Positions 25,824-33,610 of a stretch of DNA of 64,000 nt are shown here, one piece after another. The DNA is from DATLGB01 sp038232275. Its GTDB lineage: Bacteria; Actinomycetota; Thermoleophilia; Solirubrobacterales; Solirubrobacteraceae. Numbering within the stretch: the first letter of the stretch is position 1; the number at the start of each line of letters is the position of its first letter. Both the position numbers and the translations under genes were made by a program. The notes below the pieces were generated by a model, which was not told the DNA's origin, made no database searches, and saw only the letters and a program-made list of their open reading frames with translations. The DNA is taken from positions 1 through 64,000 of the forward strand of contig JBBSIC010000007.1 of the NCBI GenBank assembly GCA_038232275.1, read 5' to 3'.

Positions 25824-27027
25824 CGTCCCCGTCGCGATGATCATCGTCGGGCTCGCCGCGTACCTGGTGCTGGCGGGCGCGGACTTCGGGGCCGGCTTCT
25901 GGACGCTCGCCGCCGGGCGCGGGCCGCAGGCTGACGAGATCCGCGCGTTCTGCCGCCACGCGATGGGCCCGGTGTGGGAGGCCAACCACGTCTGGCTGAT
26001 CTTCGTCTTCGTCGTCGCCTGGACCGCCTATCCGGTCGCCTTCGCGTCGATCGCCTCGTCCCTCGCGGTGCCGCTGTTCATCGCGGCGGTCGGAATCGTC
26101 CTGCGCGGCAGCGCCTACGCGCTGCGGGGCGTGGTCACCGCCGGCCGCACGCTCGATCGCGTCTTCGCGCTCTCCTCGATGCTGACGCCGTTCGCCCTGG
26201 GCACGGTCGTCGGCGGCATCGCCTCCGGCCGCGTGCCGGTGGGCAACGCGGGCGGCGACGCGATCACGAGCTGGCTGAACCCGACCTCGATCCTGGTCGG
26301 CGCGCTCACCGTCGCGATGTGCGCCTACCTCGCCGCGGTCTACCTCGCCGCCGACGCGGCGCGCCTCGATGAAGCTGACCTGGTGGCCGCGTTCCGCAAG
26401 CGCGCGCTGGCCAGCGGGCTCGTCGGCGGCGCGGTGGCGCTCGCCGGTCTGCTCGTCGTGCGCACCGACGCGCCGCACCTGTGGGACGGCCTCACGCGCG
26501 GCGCGGGGCGCGCGGCGCTGGCGGTCTCCGCGCTCGGCGGCGTGGGCACGATCGCGCTCGTCGTGCGCCGGCGCTTCGAGCCCGCGCGCGCCTCCGGGGC
26601 GCTGGCGGTGGTGGCGATCATCGCCGGGTGGGCGATCGCCCAGCGGCCGTTCCTGCTCCCCGGCCTGACGACCGCCCAGGCCGCCGCCGACCACACGACC
26701 CTGGTGGCACTGCTCGTCGCCGCGGCGTTCGGGGCCCTGGTCCTCACGCCGTCGCTGGCGCTGCTCTTCGGACTGGTGCTGCGCGGACGGCTCGACGAGG
26801 CACCGCCGTCCCCCGCCCCGCCGGCGCAGCCGCCGGCTCACCCGCCGTCCCTCCCGGGCCGCGGGGTGGCCGCGCTCGCCGTCGCCTGCCTGCTGTCGAC
26901 CGTCGGCTTCCTCGTCCTGGCCGAGCCCGGCTGGGCACACGCCGTCGGCATCGCCTCGCTGTTCGGCTGCGTGGCGGCGACCTTCGTCCTGGTCATGGCC
27001 GAGAGGCCCGGGCCCCCCCGCCCGTAG
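25813..27027 (+). CDS. cydB: Cytochrome bd oxidase subunit II
   Basis: A 404-residue membrane protein with the family opening IVGLAAYLVLAGADFGAGFW and the WEANHVWLIFVFVVAWTAYP segment of CydB. It stabilises the heme-binding CydA in the membrane. Around residue 330 a Pro-rich cytosolic stretch (PPSPAPPAQPPAHPPSLPG) precedes the last helices. It overlaps cydA by 11 bp. A PadR-family gene lies 66 bp downstream on the same strand. Confidence 0.94.
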   Translation: MLADVPVAMIIVGLAAYLVLAGADFGAGFWTLAAGRGPQADEIRAFCRHAMGPVWEANHVWLIFVFVVAWTAYPVAFASIASSLAVPLFIAAVGIVLRGSAYALRGVVTAGRTLDRVFALSSMLTPFALGTVVGGIASGRVPVGNAGGDAITSWLNPTSILVGALTVAMCAYLAAVYLAADAARLDEADLVAAFRKRALASGLVGGAVALAGLLVVRTDAPHLWDGLTRGAGRAALAVSALGGVGTIALVVRRRFEPARASGALAVVAIIAGWAIAQRPFLLPGLTTAQAAADHTTLVALLVAAAFGALVLTPSLALLFGLVLRGRLDEAPPSPAPPAQPPAHPPSLPGRGVAALAVACLLSTVGFLVLAEPGWAHAVGIASLFGCVAATFVLVMAERPGPPRP

Positions 27028-27069
27028 CGCGTCCGACCAGCGGCGCGGGGCCCGTGCCCTACGCTCCTG

Positions 27070-27086
27070 TATGTTTTTGACACATA
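27070..27086. promoter_or_regulatory. Candidate PadR operator
   Basis: A 17-bp partial palindrome, TATGT-7-ACATA, lies 7 bp before the PadR start and overlaps a TTGACA-like box. Known PadR-type sites have ATGT and ACAT half-sites 8 bp apart. Here the gap is 7. It is consistent with autoregulation. Confidence 0.5.
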
Positions 27087-27093
27087 GTCGACC

Positions 27094-27465
27094 ATGCGCG
27101 CCGCCACGGAATCACACGGGGGTACTCGACAAGGCGAAATCCGCCCGTGGCTGCTGCTGCTGCTGCGCATCTGCCCCGCACACGGGTATGACCTACGAAC
27201 CCGCCTCAAAGCCCTGGGCATCGGGGCCGACGGCGCAACCGTCTACCGCGTCCTCGCCGCGCTCGAGCGGGACGGCTTCGTCACCGCCGACTGGCAGGAG
27301 TCCGGTACCGGTCCGGCCCGCCACGTCTACAGCATCACGGCGGGGGGTCGCGGCGAACTTGATCGCGGCGCGCGGGAGATGACCCAGCGCAGGCGGCAAC
27401 TCAGCCGCTTCATCAAGCAGTACCGGGCCGCCACTGTGCCGGCATCCGAGCCGGAGGCCCGCTAG
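27094..27465 (+). CDS. PadR-family transcription regulator
   Basis: A 123-residue winged-helix regulator. It contains IRPWLLLLLRICPAHGYDLRTRL, a recognition region with GADGATVYRVLAALERDGFV, and a wing with GPARHVYSITAGGRGELDRG. All of these are standard PadR positions. The C-terminal dimerisation helix is short (subfamily 2-like). The ligand is unknown. It sits downstream of cydAB and has its own candidate operator, so it may control itself and possibly a distant target. The sequence does not show control of cydAB. Confidence 0.88.
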   Translation: MRAATESHGGTRQGEIRPWLLLLLRICPAHGYDLRTRLKALGIGADGATVYRVLAALERDGFVTADWQESGTGPARHVYSITAGGRGELDRGAREMTQRRRQLSRFIKQYRAATVPASEPEAR

Positions 27466-27569
27466 GAGGTCACGGCCGGGCTCCGCCCCGCAGCTGGACG
27501 GACCCGACCGACTTCGTGCGCCTCGAGATCGCCGAGGCGAGCGGCTGATACCAGCGTATCCTCGCCCAC

Positions 27570-27662
27570 GGAGCGGCTCGGGGCCGGTGCCCCATCCGGT
27601 CTTCAAAACCGGCAGGTCGTGGCAGCCCCACGATTGGATGGTTCGACTCCATCGCCGCTCCG
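27570..27662 (+). tRNA. selC: tRNA-Sec (anticodon TCA)
   Basis: A 93-nt tRNA with all selenocysteine-tRNA features. The acceptor stem has 8 bp (GGAGCGGC 27570-27577 with GCCGCTCC 27654-27661) and G73 at 27662. The D arm is long (GGGGC CGGT GCCCC). The anticodon stem CCGGT/ACCGG carries the loop CTTCAAA, giving TCA at 27603-27605. The variable arm is large (TCGTGG...CCACGA), and the T arm has TTCGACT. CCA is not encoded. It decodes UGA as selenocysteine with SelB and needs SelA and SelD. None of these genes is in the window. Confidence 0.95.
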
Positions 27663-27781
27663 TGTTCGCGCCCTCCAGCCTCGAGGTGACGCGCGTGGAG
27701 GTCGACGAGCGCGTCGGCGGCCACCATCGCACCTGGCAGGGGAGCCGGGCCGCCCGCTGCGCCGGCGGGTAGGCTGCCGGC

Positions 27782-28099
27782 ATGGAGTTGATCAAGCCCG
27801 GCGCGCTCGTCAGGGTCACCGGGGAGGGCCCGGACCTCGACGGCATCGTGTTCGACACCCCGAGCGCGCGCAAGGTCGTGGTCGCCGTGCTGCGTGCCGG
27901 CCGCGGACCCGGATTTCGCACGGTCGACCCGAAGGCGCTGCGCGAGCGCTCCGAGAAGAGCCCGGACGATCAGGCGCTGCGCCTGCTCATCCGCCGGACG
28001 CCGGCGCCGGTCCGCGGCGGGCCGGTCCGGGACGGAGGCGGCGTGCCCGGGCGCGCCGGTCACGCCCGCACGGCGATGCACCGCACGACCGGCAAGTAG
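27782..28099 (+). CDS. Small basic protein, unknown function
   Basis: A 105-residue protein. The N-terminal half forms a small beta domain (ELIKPGALVRVTGEGPDLDG, VVVAVLRAGRGPGFRTVDPK) resembling SH3-like or KOW-like folds. The C-terminal half is basic and Gly/Arg-rich. I recognise no family. ATG 27782 has only a weak ribosome site. The codon pattern (GC-rich third positions) supports coding. Confidence 0.55.
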   Translation: MELIKPGALVRVTGEGPDLDGIVFDTPSARKVVVAVLRAGRGPGFRTVDPKALRERSEKSPDDQALRLLIRRTPAPVRGGPVRDGGGVPGRAGHARTAMHRTTGK

Positions 28100-28201
28100 C
28101 CTGCCCGGCCGCGGCCGCGCGGGCGAAGCCCAGCGCGCGGGCGACGCAGCGGTGCTTTTTGCAAACGCAATGTCCCTGGACCTAGAATCGGGAGAGCCAC
28201 C

Positions 28202-28369
28202 ATGAGAATCGGACTCGGCGGTCTCATCTATGTGGTCATCGGCGTGGTGATCGCTTCGTCACATCACTACTTCGCCCACGCCGACAGGCTCAAGCCCATC
28301 CTCTCGGCGGCGCTCGCGATCGCCCTCTGGCCGCTGTTGCTCCTGGGGATCAACCTGCACATCAGGTAG
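28202..28369 (+). CDS. Small two-helix membrane protein
   Basis: A 55-residue protein with two hydrophobic segments, GGLIYVVIGVVIASSHHYF and ILSAALAIALWPLLLLGINL, joined by a short His/Asp-containing loop. The ATG at 28202 has GGGAGAG seven bases upstream, which strongly supports translation. A TTTTTTGCAA stretch about 40 bases further upstream may be promoter. Function unknown. It lies 62 bp ahead of the DAHP synthase. Confidence 0.7.
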   Translation: MRIGLGGLIYVVIGVVIASSHHYFAHADRLKPILSAALAIALWPLLLLGINLHIR

Positions 28370-28431
28370 GTCGCCCGCTCGCCCCTGGCGCCCGTGGAAA
28401 CCCACCAACCGAAGTGTGCGACCGTTGCACC

Positions 28432-29454
28432 ATGCTTGTCATCTTTCATCCCGACGCCTCCCCCCAGGAGATCGAGGCCGTGGTCGGGCGGATCATCGCC
28501 ACCGGCGCGGGCGCCCAGCGGGTCGTCGGCGCCGAGCAGACCGTCATCGGCGTCATCGAGGGGGACCGCGACCACCTCACGAGCCTGGAGCTCGACGGCG
28601 ATCCCGGCGTCGAGCGGGTCGTCCCCGTCTCCTCGCCCTACAAGCTCGCCCACAAGCACCGTCACGGCGACCAGCCGCACTCGGTCCAGGTCGGCGACGT
28701 CGCCTTCGGCGGGCCCGACCCGCAGTTCCGGCTGATCCTCGGCCCGTGCGCGGTCGAGTCCGCCGACCAGACGCTGGCGGCGGCGCGTGCGTGCGCGGCG
28801 GCCGGGGCGGACATGCTCCGCGGCGGCGCGTTCAAGCCGCGCACGAGCCCCTACGCATTCCAGGGGCTCGGACTCGAGGGCCTGAAGCTGCTCGCGGAGG
28901 CGCGCGCGGAGACCGGGCTGCCGATCGTCACCGAGCTGACCGACCTGCGCGACCTCCACGCGGTGGTCGAGTACGCCGACTGCGTCCAGGTCGGCGCTCG
29001 CAACATGCAGCACTTCCCGCTGCTGACGGAGCTCGGGCGGGCCAGCCTGCCGGTCCTGCTCAAGCGCGGGATGGGCGCGTCGGTCGACGATCTCCTGCTG
29101 GCCGCGGAGTACATCCTCGCCGAGGGCAACCCGCGCGTCGTGCTGTGCGAGCGCGGGATCCAGGCCAAGGCCACCCCGGCCCGCTCGTGCCTGGACCTCG
29201 CCGCCGTCACCGTGCTCAAGGAGCACACGCACCTGCCGGTGATCGTCGACCCGTCGCACGCGGCCGGCCGTCGCGCGCTCGTCGAGCCGCTGGCCCTGGC
29301 CGCGGCGGCGTGCGGGGCCGACGGCCTGATCGTGGAATGTCACCCCGATCCGGCGCACGCCCGCTGCGACGGGCCGCAGGCCATCCCCCTCGACGCGCTG
29401 GACGGCTTCTGCCGACGGCTGCGCGCCGTCTCGCGCGCCGCGGTGACGGGCTGA
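28432..29454 (+). CDS. aroF: 3-deoxy-7-phosphoheptulonate synthase (DAHP synthase, type I-beta)
   Basis: 340 residues. It condenses PEP and erythrose-4-phosphate as the first step of the shikimate pathway. An N-terminal ferredoxin-like regulatory domain (residues ~1-65, MLVIFHPDASPQEIEAVVGR) precedes the TIM barrel. Barrel motifs are GPCAVES, GGAFKPRTSPYAFQG, QVGARNMQHF, KRGMGAS and VDPSHAAGRR. The metal-binding Cys, His, Glu and Asp are in the expected places (GPC, DPSH, IVECHPDP). No other aro gene is adjacent. ATG 28432 lacks a clear ribosome site. Confidence 0.93.
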   Translation: MLVIFHPDASPQEIEAVVGRIIATGAGAQRVVGAEQTVIGVIEGDRDHLTSLELDGDPGVERVVPVSSPYKLAHKHRHGDQPHSVQVGDVAFGGPDPQFRLILGPCAVESADQTLAAARACAAAGADMLRGGAFKPRTSPYAFQGLGLEGLKLLAEARAETGLPIVTELTDLRDLHAVVEYADCVQVGARNMQHFPLLTELGRASLPVLLKRGMGASVDDLLLAAEYILAEGNPRVVLCERGIQAKATPARSCLDLAAVTVLKEHTHLPVIVDPSHAAGRRALVEPLALAAAACGADGLIVECHPDPAHARCDGPQAIPLDALDGFCRRLRAVSRAAVTG

Positions 29455-29591
29455 CGCGATCAGGCCCTCGGACCTCGGGCGACGCCACTCGCTGGGAGAT
29501 CGATTGCCGCCTTAGCTGCCCTTAGGCCGCCGCCCTAGGGTTGCCGGGCGAGGACGCAGTTCGACGGCCCCCGGGGCCAGGAGCGCCAAGG

Positions 29592-31157
29592 ATGAAAAGC
29601 AGTCCCCGCGGGCTCGCGCCCGCGCTGGCCGTGTTGGCCATCAGCGTTCTCGTGTGGGCCGGCTGCGGCGGGAGCCCGCGCACCCCGCGGCGGCTGCCAG
29701 CCGCCACCGCGGCGCCGCCCGAGTCCCCGGCCTCGCTGCCGCCCCTGCGCGGACCCGGTGGCCCGAACATCATCTTCGTCCTCACCGACGACCTCTCGAC
29801 CGACCTGCTGCGCTACATGCCGCACGTGCGCGAGCTGGCCCGGCGGGGGACGAGCTTCTCTCGCTACGTGGTGAGCGACTCGCTGTGCTGCCCGTCGCGC
29901 GCCTCGATCCTGACCGGACGCCTGCCCCACAACACCGGCGTGTTCACCAACGTCGCCCCCGACGGCGGCTTTCGGGGCTTCATGCACCACGACAACGAGC
30001 GCAGGACCTTCGCCGTGGCGATGCGCGACCGCGGCTACCGGACCGGGCTGTTCGGCAAGTACCTTAACGGCTACCACGCGGACCGGCCGGGCGTGCCGCG
30101 CGGGTGGGCGGACTGGGGCGCGGGCTCCTACGCCTACCGGGGCTTCGACTACAACCTCAACGAGAACGGCAGCCGCGTCTTCTACGGGCAGTCGCCCCGG
30201 GCCTACGTCACCGACGTGCTCTCCCGCCTGGGCACGTCGTTCGTCGACCGGGCCGCGCAGGAGGACCGGCCGTTCATGCTCGAGCTCGCGACCTTCGCGC
30301 CGCACCGCCCGGCGGTCCCGGCGCCGCGCGACCGCGCTCTGTTCCCGGCCGCCCGGGCGCCGCGTGGTCCGTCGTTCAACCGGCGCGACGTCGAGGCGCC
30401 GCGCTGGCTGGCGCACCGGCGGCGACGCCACGCGCCCGTCGTGGCCCGGATCGACCGCCGCTACCGGGACCGCGCGCAGTCGGTCGTCGCGGTGGACGAG
30501 CTGGTCGCCGCCCTCCAGCGCCGGCTGCGAGCGACCGGGCTGGCGGCGCGCACGTACTTCGTCTTCAGCTCCGACAACGGCTACCACATGGGCCAGCACC
30601 GGCTCCTGCCGGGGAAGATGACGGCCTTTGACTCCGACATCCGCGTACCGCTGATCGTCACGGGCCCGGGCGTCTCCCGCGGGGCGCGGGTCCGGGCGCT
30701 CGCGCAGAACACCGACCTCGCCCCCACCTTCGAACGACTCGCCGGCGCCCGCCCGCAACGCGGCGTCGACGGACGCAGCCTCCTGCCGCTGCTGCGCGGC
30801 CGCACGCCGCGCGACTGGCGGCGGGCCGCGCTGATCGAGCACCATCACCCCGACCGCTCGCGCTTGGACCCGGACCTGCAGAGCAAGGCCAGCGGCGACC
30901 CGCCGAGCTACGAGGCGATGCGCACGCGGACCGCGACCTACGTCGAGTACGTCGACGGCGAGCGCGAGTACTACGACAACCGCCGCGACCCGGCACAGCT
31001 GCGCAACCGGTACCCGCAGCTCGGGGCGCGCCGCCGGAAGCGGCTGCACCGGCGGCTGCTGGCCCTCACGCTGTGCAGCGGCGCCGACTGCTCCAGGCGC
31101 GCGCCCCCGGCTCGACCTAGACGTCGGCGAAGCGGTCGGCCACCGCCGTCCAGTTGA
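29592..31157 (+). CDS. Sulfatase lipoprotein
   Basis: 521 residues. An N-terminal lipoprotein signal (LAISVLVWAGC, lipidated Cys25) puts it on the outer face of the membrane. The type I sulfatase signature CCPSRASILTG has the formylglycine-forming Cys100. Metal and substrate residues appear in FVLTDDLSTD, HNTGVFTN, GLFGKYLNGY and FSSDNGYHMGQH. The family hydrolyses sulfate esters, and glycosaminoglycan-type substrates are possible, but this one's is unknown. A formylglycine-generating enzyme is not visible here. The final ~40 bases run antisense into the SOD gene, and the Arg/Pro-rich end there may be a chance extension. Confidence 0.9.
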   Translation: MKSSPRGLAPALAVLAISVLVWAGCGGSPRTPRRLPAATAAPPESPASLPPLRGPGGPNIIFVLTDDLSTDLLRYMPHVRELARRGTSFSRYVVSDSLCCPSRASILTGRLPHNTGVFTNVAPDGGFRGFMHHDNERRTFAVAMRDRGYRTGLFGKYLNGYHADRPGVPRGWADWGAGSYAYRGFDYNLNENGSRVFYGQSPRAYVTDVLSRLGTSFVDRAAQEDRPFMLELATFAPHRPAVPAPRDRALFPAARAPRGPSFNRRDVEAPRWLAHRRRRHAPVVARIDRRYRDRAQSVVAVDELVAALQRRLRATGLAARTYFVFSSDNGYHMGQHRLLPGKMTAFDSDIRVPLIVTGPGVSRGARVRALAQNTDLAPTFERLAGARPQRGVDGRSLLPLLRGRTPRDWRRAALIEHHHPDRSRLDPDLQSKASGDPPSYEAMRTRTATYVEYVDGEREYYDNRRDPAQLRNRYPQLGARRRKRLHRRLLALTLCSGADCSRRAPPARPRRRRSGRPPPSS

Positions 31158-31719
31158 CGACGTCGAACCACGCGTCGATGTAGTCCGGGCGACGGTTCTG
31201 GTAGCCGAGGTAGTAGGCGTGCTCCCACACGTCGAGACCGAGCAGCGGCGTGTGCCCCTCGGTCACCGGGTTGTCCTGGTTGGGCGTCGAGACGACCGCG
31301 AGCCCCGACCCGTCGTGGACGAGCCAGGCCCAGCCCGAGCCGAAGCGGTTGACGGCCGCGTCCTTGAGCGCCGCCCGGAAGTCGCCGGCGGAGCCGAAGG
31401 TCGCGGCGATCGCGTCGCCCAGCGCGCCGTCGGGGTCGCCCCCGCCGTCCGGCGCCATGCTGCGCCAGAACCCGCAGTGGTTGAACTGGCCGCCGGCGTT
31501 GTCGCGCACGACGGTGCGCAGGTCGTCTGAAAGCTCGTCGAGCCGGGTGAGGATCTCGCGTGGGCGCACGCCCTCCCACTCGGTGCCGGCGAGCGCCGCG
31601 TTCGCCTTGTCGACGTACGCCTGGTGATGCTTGTCGTGGTGGATGCGCATCGTCTGCTCGTCGACGTGCGGCTCGAGCGCGTGGTAGGCGTAGGGAAGAT
31701 CGGGCACCTTGTAGGCCAT
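31117..31719 (-). CDS. sodA: Superoxide dismutase (Fe/Mn family)
   Basis: 200 residues. It converts superoxide to hydrogen peroxide and oxygen. Metal ligands are visible: His in MRIHHDKHHQAYVD, His in FNHCGFW, and Asp and His in DVWEHAYYLGY. The outer-sphere region reads NQDNPV, like Mn-type enzymes. The usual GGHxNH is GGQFNH, a Gln in place of His that might affect metal preference. ATG 31719 (MAYKVPDLPYAY) is the natural start. It ends within the convergent sulfatase's last 41 bases and lies just after the FMN reductase gene. Confidence 0.94.
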   Translation of the reverse strand: MAYKVPDLPYAYHALEPHVDEQTMRIHHDKHHQAYVDKANAALAGTEWEGVRPREILTRLDELSDDLRTVVRDNAGGQFNHCGFWRSMAPDGGGDPDGALGDAIAATFGSAGDFRAALKDAAVNRFGSGWAWLVHDGSGLAVVSTPNQDNPVTEGHTPLLGLDVWEHAYYLGYQNRRPDYIDAWFDVVNWTAVADRFADV

Positions 31720-31729
31720 ATCCGCGAGG

Positions 31730-32269
31730 TTACGCCTGATGCGTGCCGCCGAGCACCTGCGACGCCAGCAGCTGGAGCTGGTCACGCGGGTCGGCGCGGT
31801 TGGCGTCGGCCACGTTGATCGCGACGCCCAGCGGCGTCGGCCAGCCGCGCAGCGCGTGCACGATCGAGCGCAGCGAGGTCAGCGTGGTGACCGTCGCCTG
31901 CCAGCCGTCGGCCACGACGATCAGCCCGACCGGCCGGCCGTCGAAGTAGGGGCGCTCGTCGCCGCGCAGCTCCTCGACCCAGTCGATCGCGTTCTTGATC
32001 AGGCCAGAGACGCCGCCGTGGTAGCCGGGCGAGGCGATCACCAGCCCGTCGGCCCGGCGGATCGCGTCCAAGAAGCGCCCGACGCGCTCGTCGGGCGCGG
32101 TCACGCCCGGCGCGTACAGGGGGAAGTCGAGGTCGCTCGCGGCGAACAGCTCAGACGTCGCGCCGCCGGCCTGCGCCGCGTCCAGCGCCGTCTGCAGCGC
32201 CCGCTCCGAGGAGGATCCCTGGCGCATCGTGCCGCCGATCCCGACGACGAAGGGGGCCCGCGAGGCCAC
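31730..32269 (-). CDS. NADPH-dependent FMN reductase-family flavoprotein
   Basis: A 179-residue flavodoxin-like protein. It opens with FVVGIGGTMRQGSSSERAL (phosphate-binding loop) and has the motif VIASPGYHGGVSGLIKNAIDW of the SsuE/ChrR/azoreductase family. It reduces FMN, quinones or azo/nitro compounds with NADPH. The start is GTG 32269, sharing one base with the stop of the pyrophosphatase gene (TAGTG). It probably shares a transcript with ppa and sod, which suggests stress-linked expression. Confidence 0.9.
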   Translation of the reverse strand: MASRAPFVVGIGGTMRQGSSSERALQTALDAAQAGGATSELFAASDLDFPLYAPGVTAPDERVGRFLDAIRRADGLVIASPGYHGGVSGLIKNAIDWVEELRGDERPYFDGRPVGLIVVADGWQATVTTLTSLRSIVHALRGWPTPLGVAINVADANRADPRDQLQLLASQVLGGTHQA

Positions 32270-32778
32270 TACGCGCGCTTGGCCTGCTCGCGCTCGCGCC
32301 AGCGCTCGCGGGAGGCCCCGATCTCGTCGAGGGCCTCCCGCTGGCCGAACCAGCCCCCGACGCTGACCTCCTTGCCCTCCGGCTGCTTGTAGATCGCGAA
32401 GAAGTGCTCGATCTCGTTCAGGAAGCGCTTCGGCAGGTCCTCGAGACGGTCGATCGTGCCCCAGTTGGGGTCCTGGAGCGGGACGCAGAGCACCTTGTCG
32501 TCCTGGCCGTGATCGTCGCTCATCCGAAACAGGGCGATCACCTTGACTTCGATCACGCACCCCGGGAAGGTCGGATCGGTGACGCACACCATCGCGTCCA
32601 GCGGATCGTCGTCGAGCGCCCAGGTGTCCGGGATGAAGCCGTAGTCCGTCGGATAGACGACCGAGGAGAACAGGTAGCGATCGAGCTTGATCGCCTGCAG
32701 CTCCTCGTCCCACTCGTACTTGTTGCGCGAGCCCTTGGGAATCTCGACGAGGACGTTGAGCGTTGCGTCGTCGGCCAT
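32269..32778 (-). CDS. ppa: Inorganic pyrophosphatase (family I)
   Basis: 169 residues. It hydrolyses pyrophosphate from biosynthesis. Family I motifs: VEIPKGSRNKYEWDE, YPTDYGFIPDTWALD and the signature DDDPLDAMV with the catalytic aspartates. DDKVLCVPLQDPNW follows. The C-terminus is slightly extended, ending GASRERWREREQAKRA. It is the first gene of the ppa/FMN reductase/sod cluster. Confidence 0.96.
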   Translation of the reverse strand: MADDATLNVLVEIPKGSRNKYEWDEELQAIKLDRYLFSSVVYPTDYGFIPDTWALDDDPLDAMVCVTDPTFPGCVIEVKVIALFRMSDDHGQDDKVLCVPLQDPNWGTIDRLEDLPKRFLNEIEHFFAIYKQPEGKEVSVGGWFGQREALDEIGASRERWREREQAKRA

Positions 32779-32841
32779 GGCGCCCGGGAGACTACCCCGG
32801 GCGGTTAGGCTCGCACCCACCAACGGCTCGAGGGGGCGGCA

Positions 32842-33255
32842 GTGATCAAGGGGTTCCGGGACTTCATCCTGCGCGGCAACGTCGTCGACCTGGCGGTCGC
32901 CGTGGTCATCGGCGCGGCCTTCGGCGCGGTCGTGACCGCGTTCATCGAGAACATCGTCACGCCGCTGATCGCGGCGATCATCGGCAAGCCGAGCTTCGGC
33001 GAGCTGACCTTCACGATCAACCACGCCGTCTTCGGCTACGGCAGCGTGCTCAACGCGCTGATCACGTTTTTGAGCATCGCGGCCGTCGTGTACTTCTTCG
33101 TCGTCCAGCCGATGAACGTCATCCAGTCGCGCCTGAAGCCGGGCAAGCCGGTCGACACGCCGACGCGGACCTGCCCGGAGTGTGTGAGCGACATCCCACG
33201 CACCGCCCGCAGATGCGCCTTCTGCACCGCCGAGGTCACGCCCGAGCCGGCCTGA
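32842..33255 (+). CDS. mscL: Large-conductance mechanosensitive channel with C-terminal zinc ribbon
   Basis: 137 residues. It opens with GFRDFILRGNVVDLAVAVVIGAAFG, the MscL N-terminal amphipathic helix and pore-lining TM1. TM2 is YGSVLNALITFLSIAAVVYF. The channel releases solutes on hypo-osmotic shock. After the cytosolic helix start the protein ends in TCPECVSDIPRTARRCAFC, a CxxC-x11-CxxC pair typical of a zinc ribbon, not found in E. coli MscL. Some actinobacterial annotations show such tails. GTG 32842 is the start, and the 3' end overlaps the TauE gene by 20 bp. Confidence 0.93.
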   Translation: MIKGFRDFILRGNVVDLAVAVVIGAAFGAVVTAFIENIVTPLIAAIIGKPSFGELTFTINHAVFGYGSVLNALITFLSIAAVVYFFVVQPMNVIQSRLKPGKPVDTPTRTCPECVSDIPRTARRCAFCTAEVTPEPA

Positions 33256-33610
33256 GGCTGCGCCACGCCAGCCGCGCGGCGACGAACAGCATCAGGCCGG
33301 CGAAGGCCAGCTTGAGCACGTGCTGGGGCAGCGCGTTGGCCAGCGCCACGCCCGCCGCGACGCCGCCCACCGACAGCACGCCGATCACCAGGCCGTCGCG
33401 CAGGCGCACGTTGCCGAAGCCGTGCTGGCGGTAGGCGCCGAGCGCGGAGACGGGGACGATCGCCAGCAGCGAGGTCGCCTGCGCGTCGATCTGGCTGAGC
33501 CCGAGCGCCAGCGTCAGCGCCGGCACGAAGAGGATCCCGCCGCCGACGCCGAGCATGCCGGCGACCACGCCCGCGCCCAGCCCGATCACGATGGCCAGGA
33601 CGAGATCCAT
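33236..33610 (-). CDS. Half-size TauE/SafE-family membrane protein (second of pair)
   Basis: 124 residues with about four hydrophobic segments. It carries the family motif GAGVVAGMLGVGGGILFVPAL once. Standard TauE/SafE (sulfite or sulfoacetate exporter, PF01925) proteins have ~250 residues and two such repeats, so this is one repeat unit. It overlaps the upstream half-size gene by ATGA, so the two chains are probably made in equal amounts and pair in the membrane. The substrate is not known. Confidence 0.85.
   Translation of the reverse strand: MDLVLAIVIGLGAGVVAGMLGVGGGILFVPALTLALGLSQIDAQATSLLAIVPVSALGAYRQHGFGNVRLRDGLVIGVLSVGGVAAGVALANALPQHVLKLAFAGLMLFVAARLAWRSLRPARA

Noticed and set aside
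27466..27569. Possible coding remnant (SWTDPTDFVRLEIAEASG, stop at 27548) before selC
   Set aside because: The stretch is only ~18 codons with no recognisable family. It could be a gene remnant but cannot be supported.
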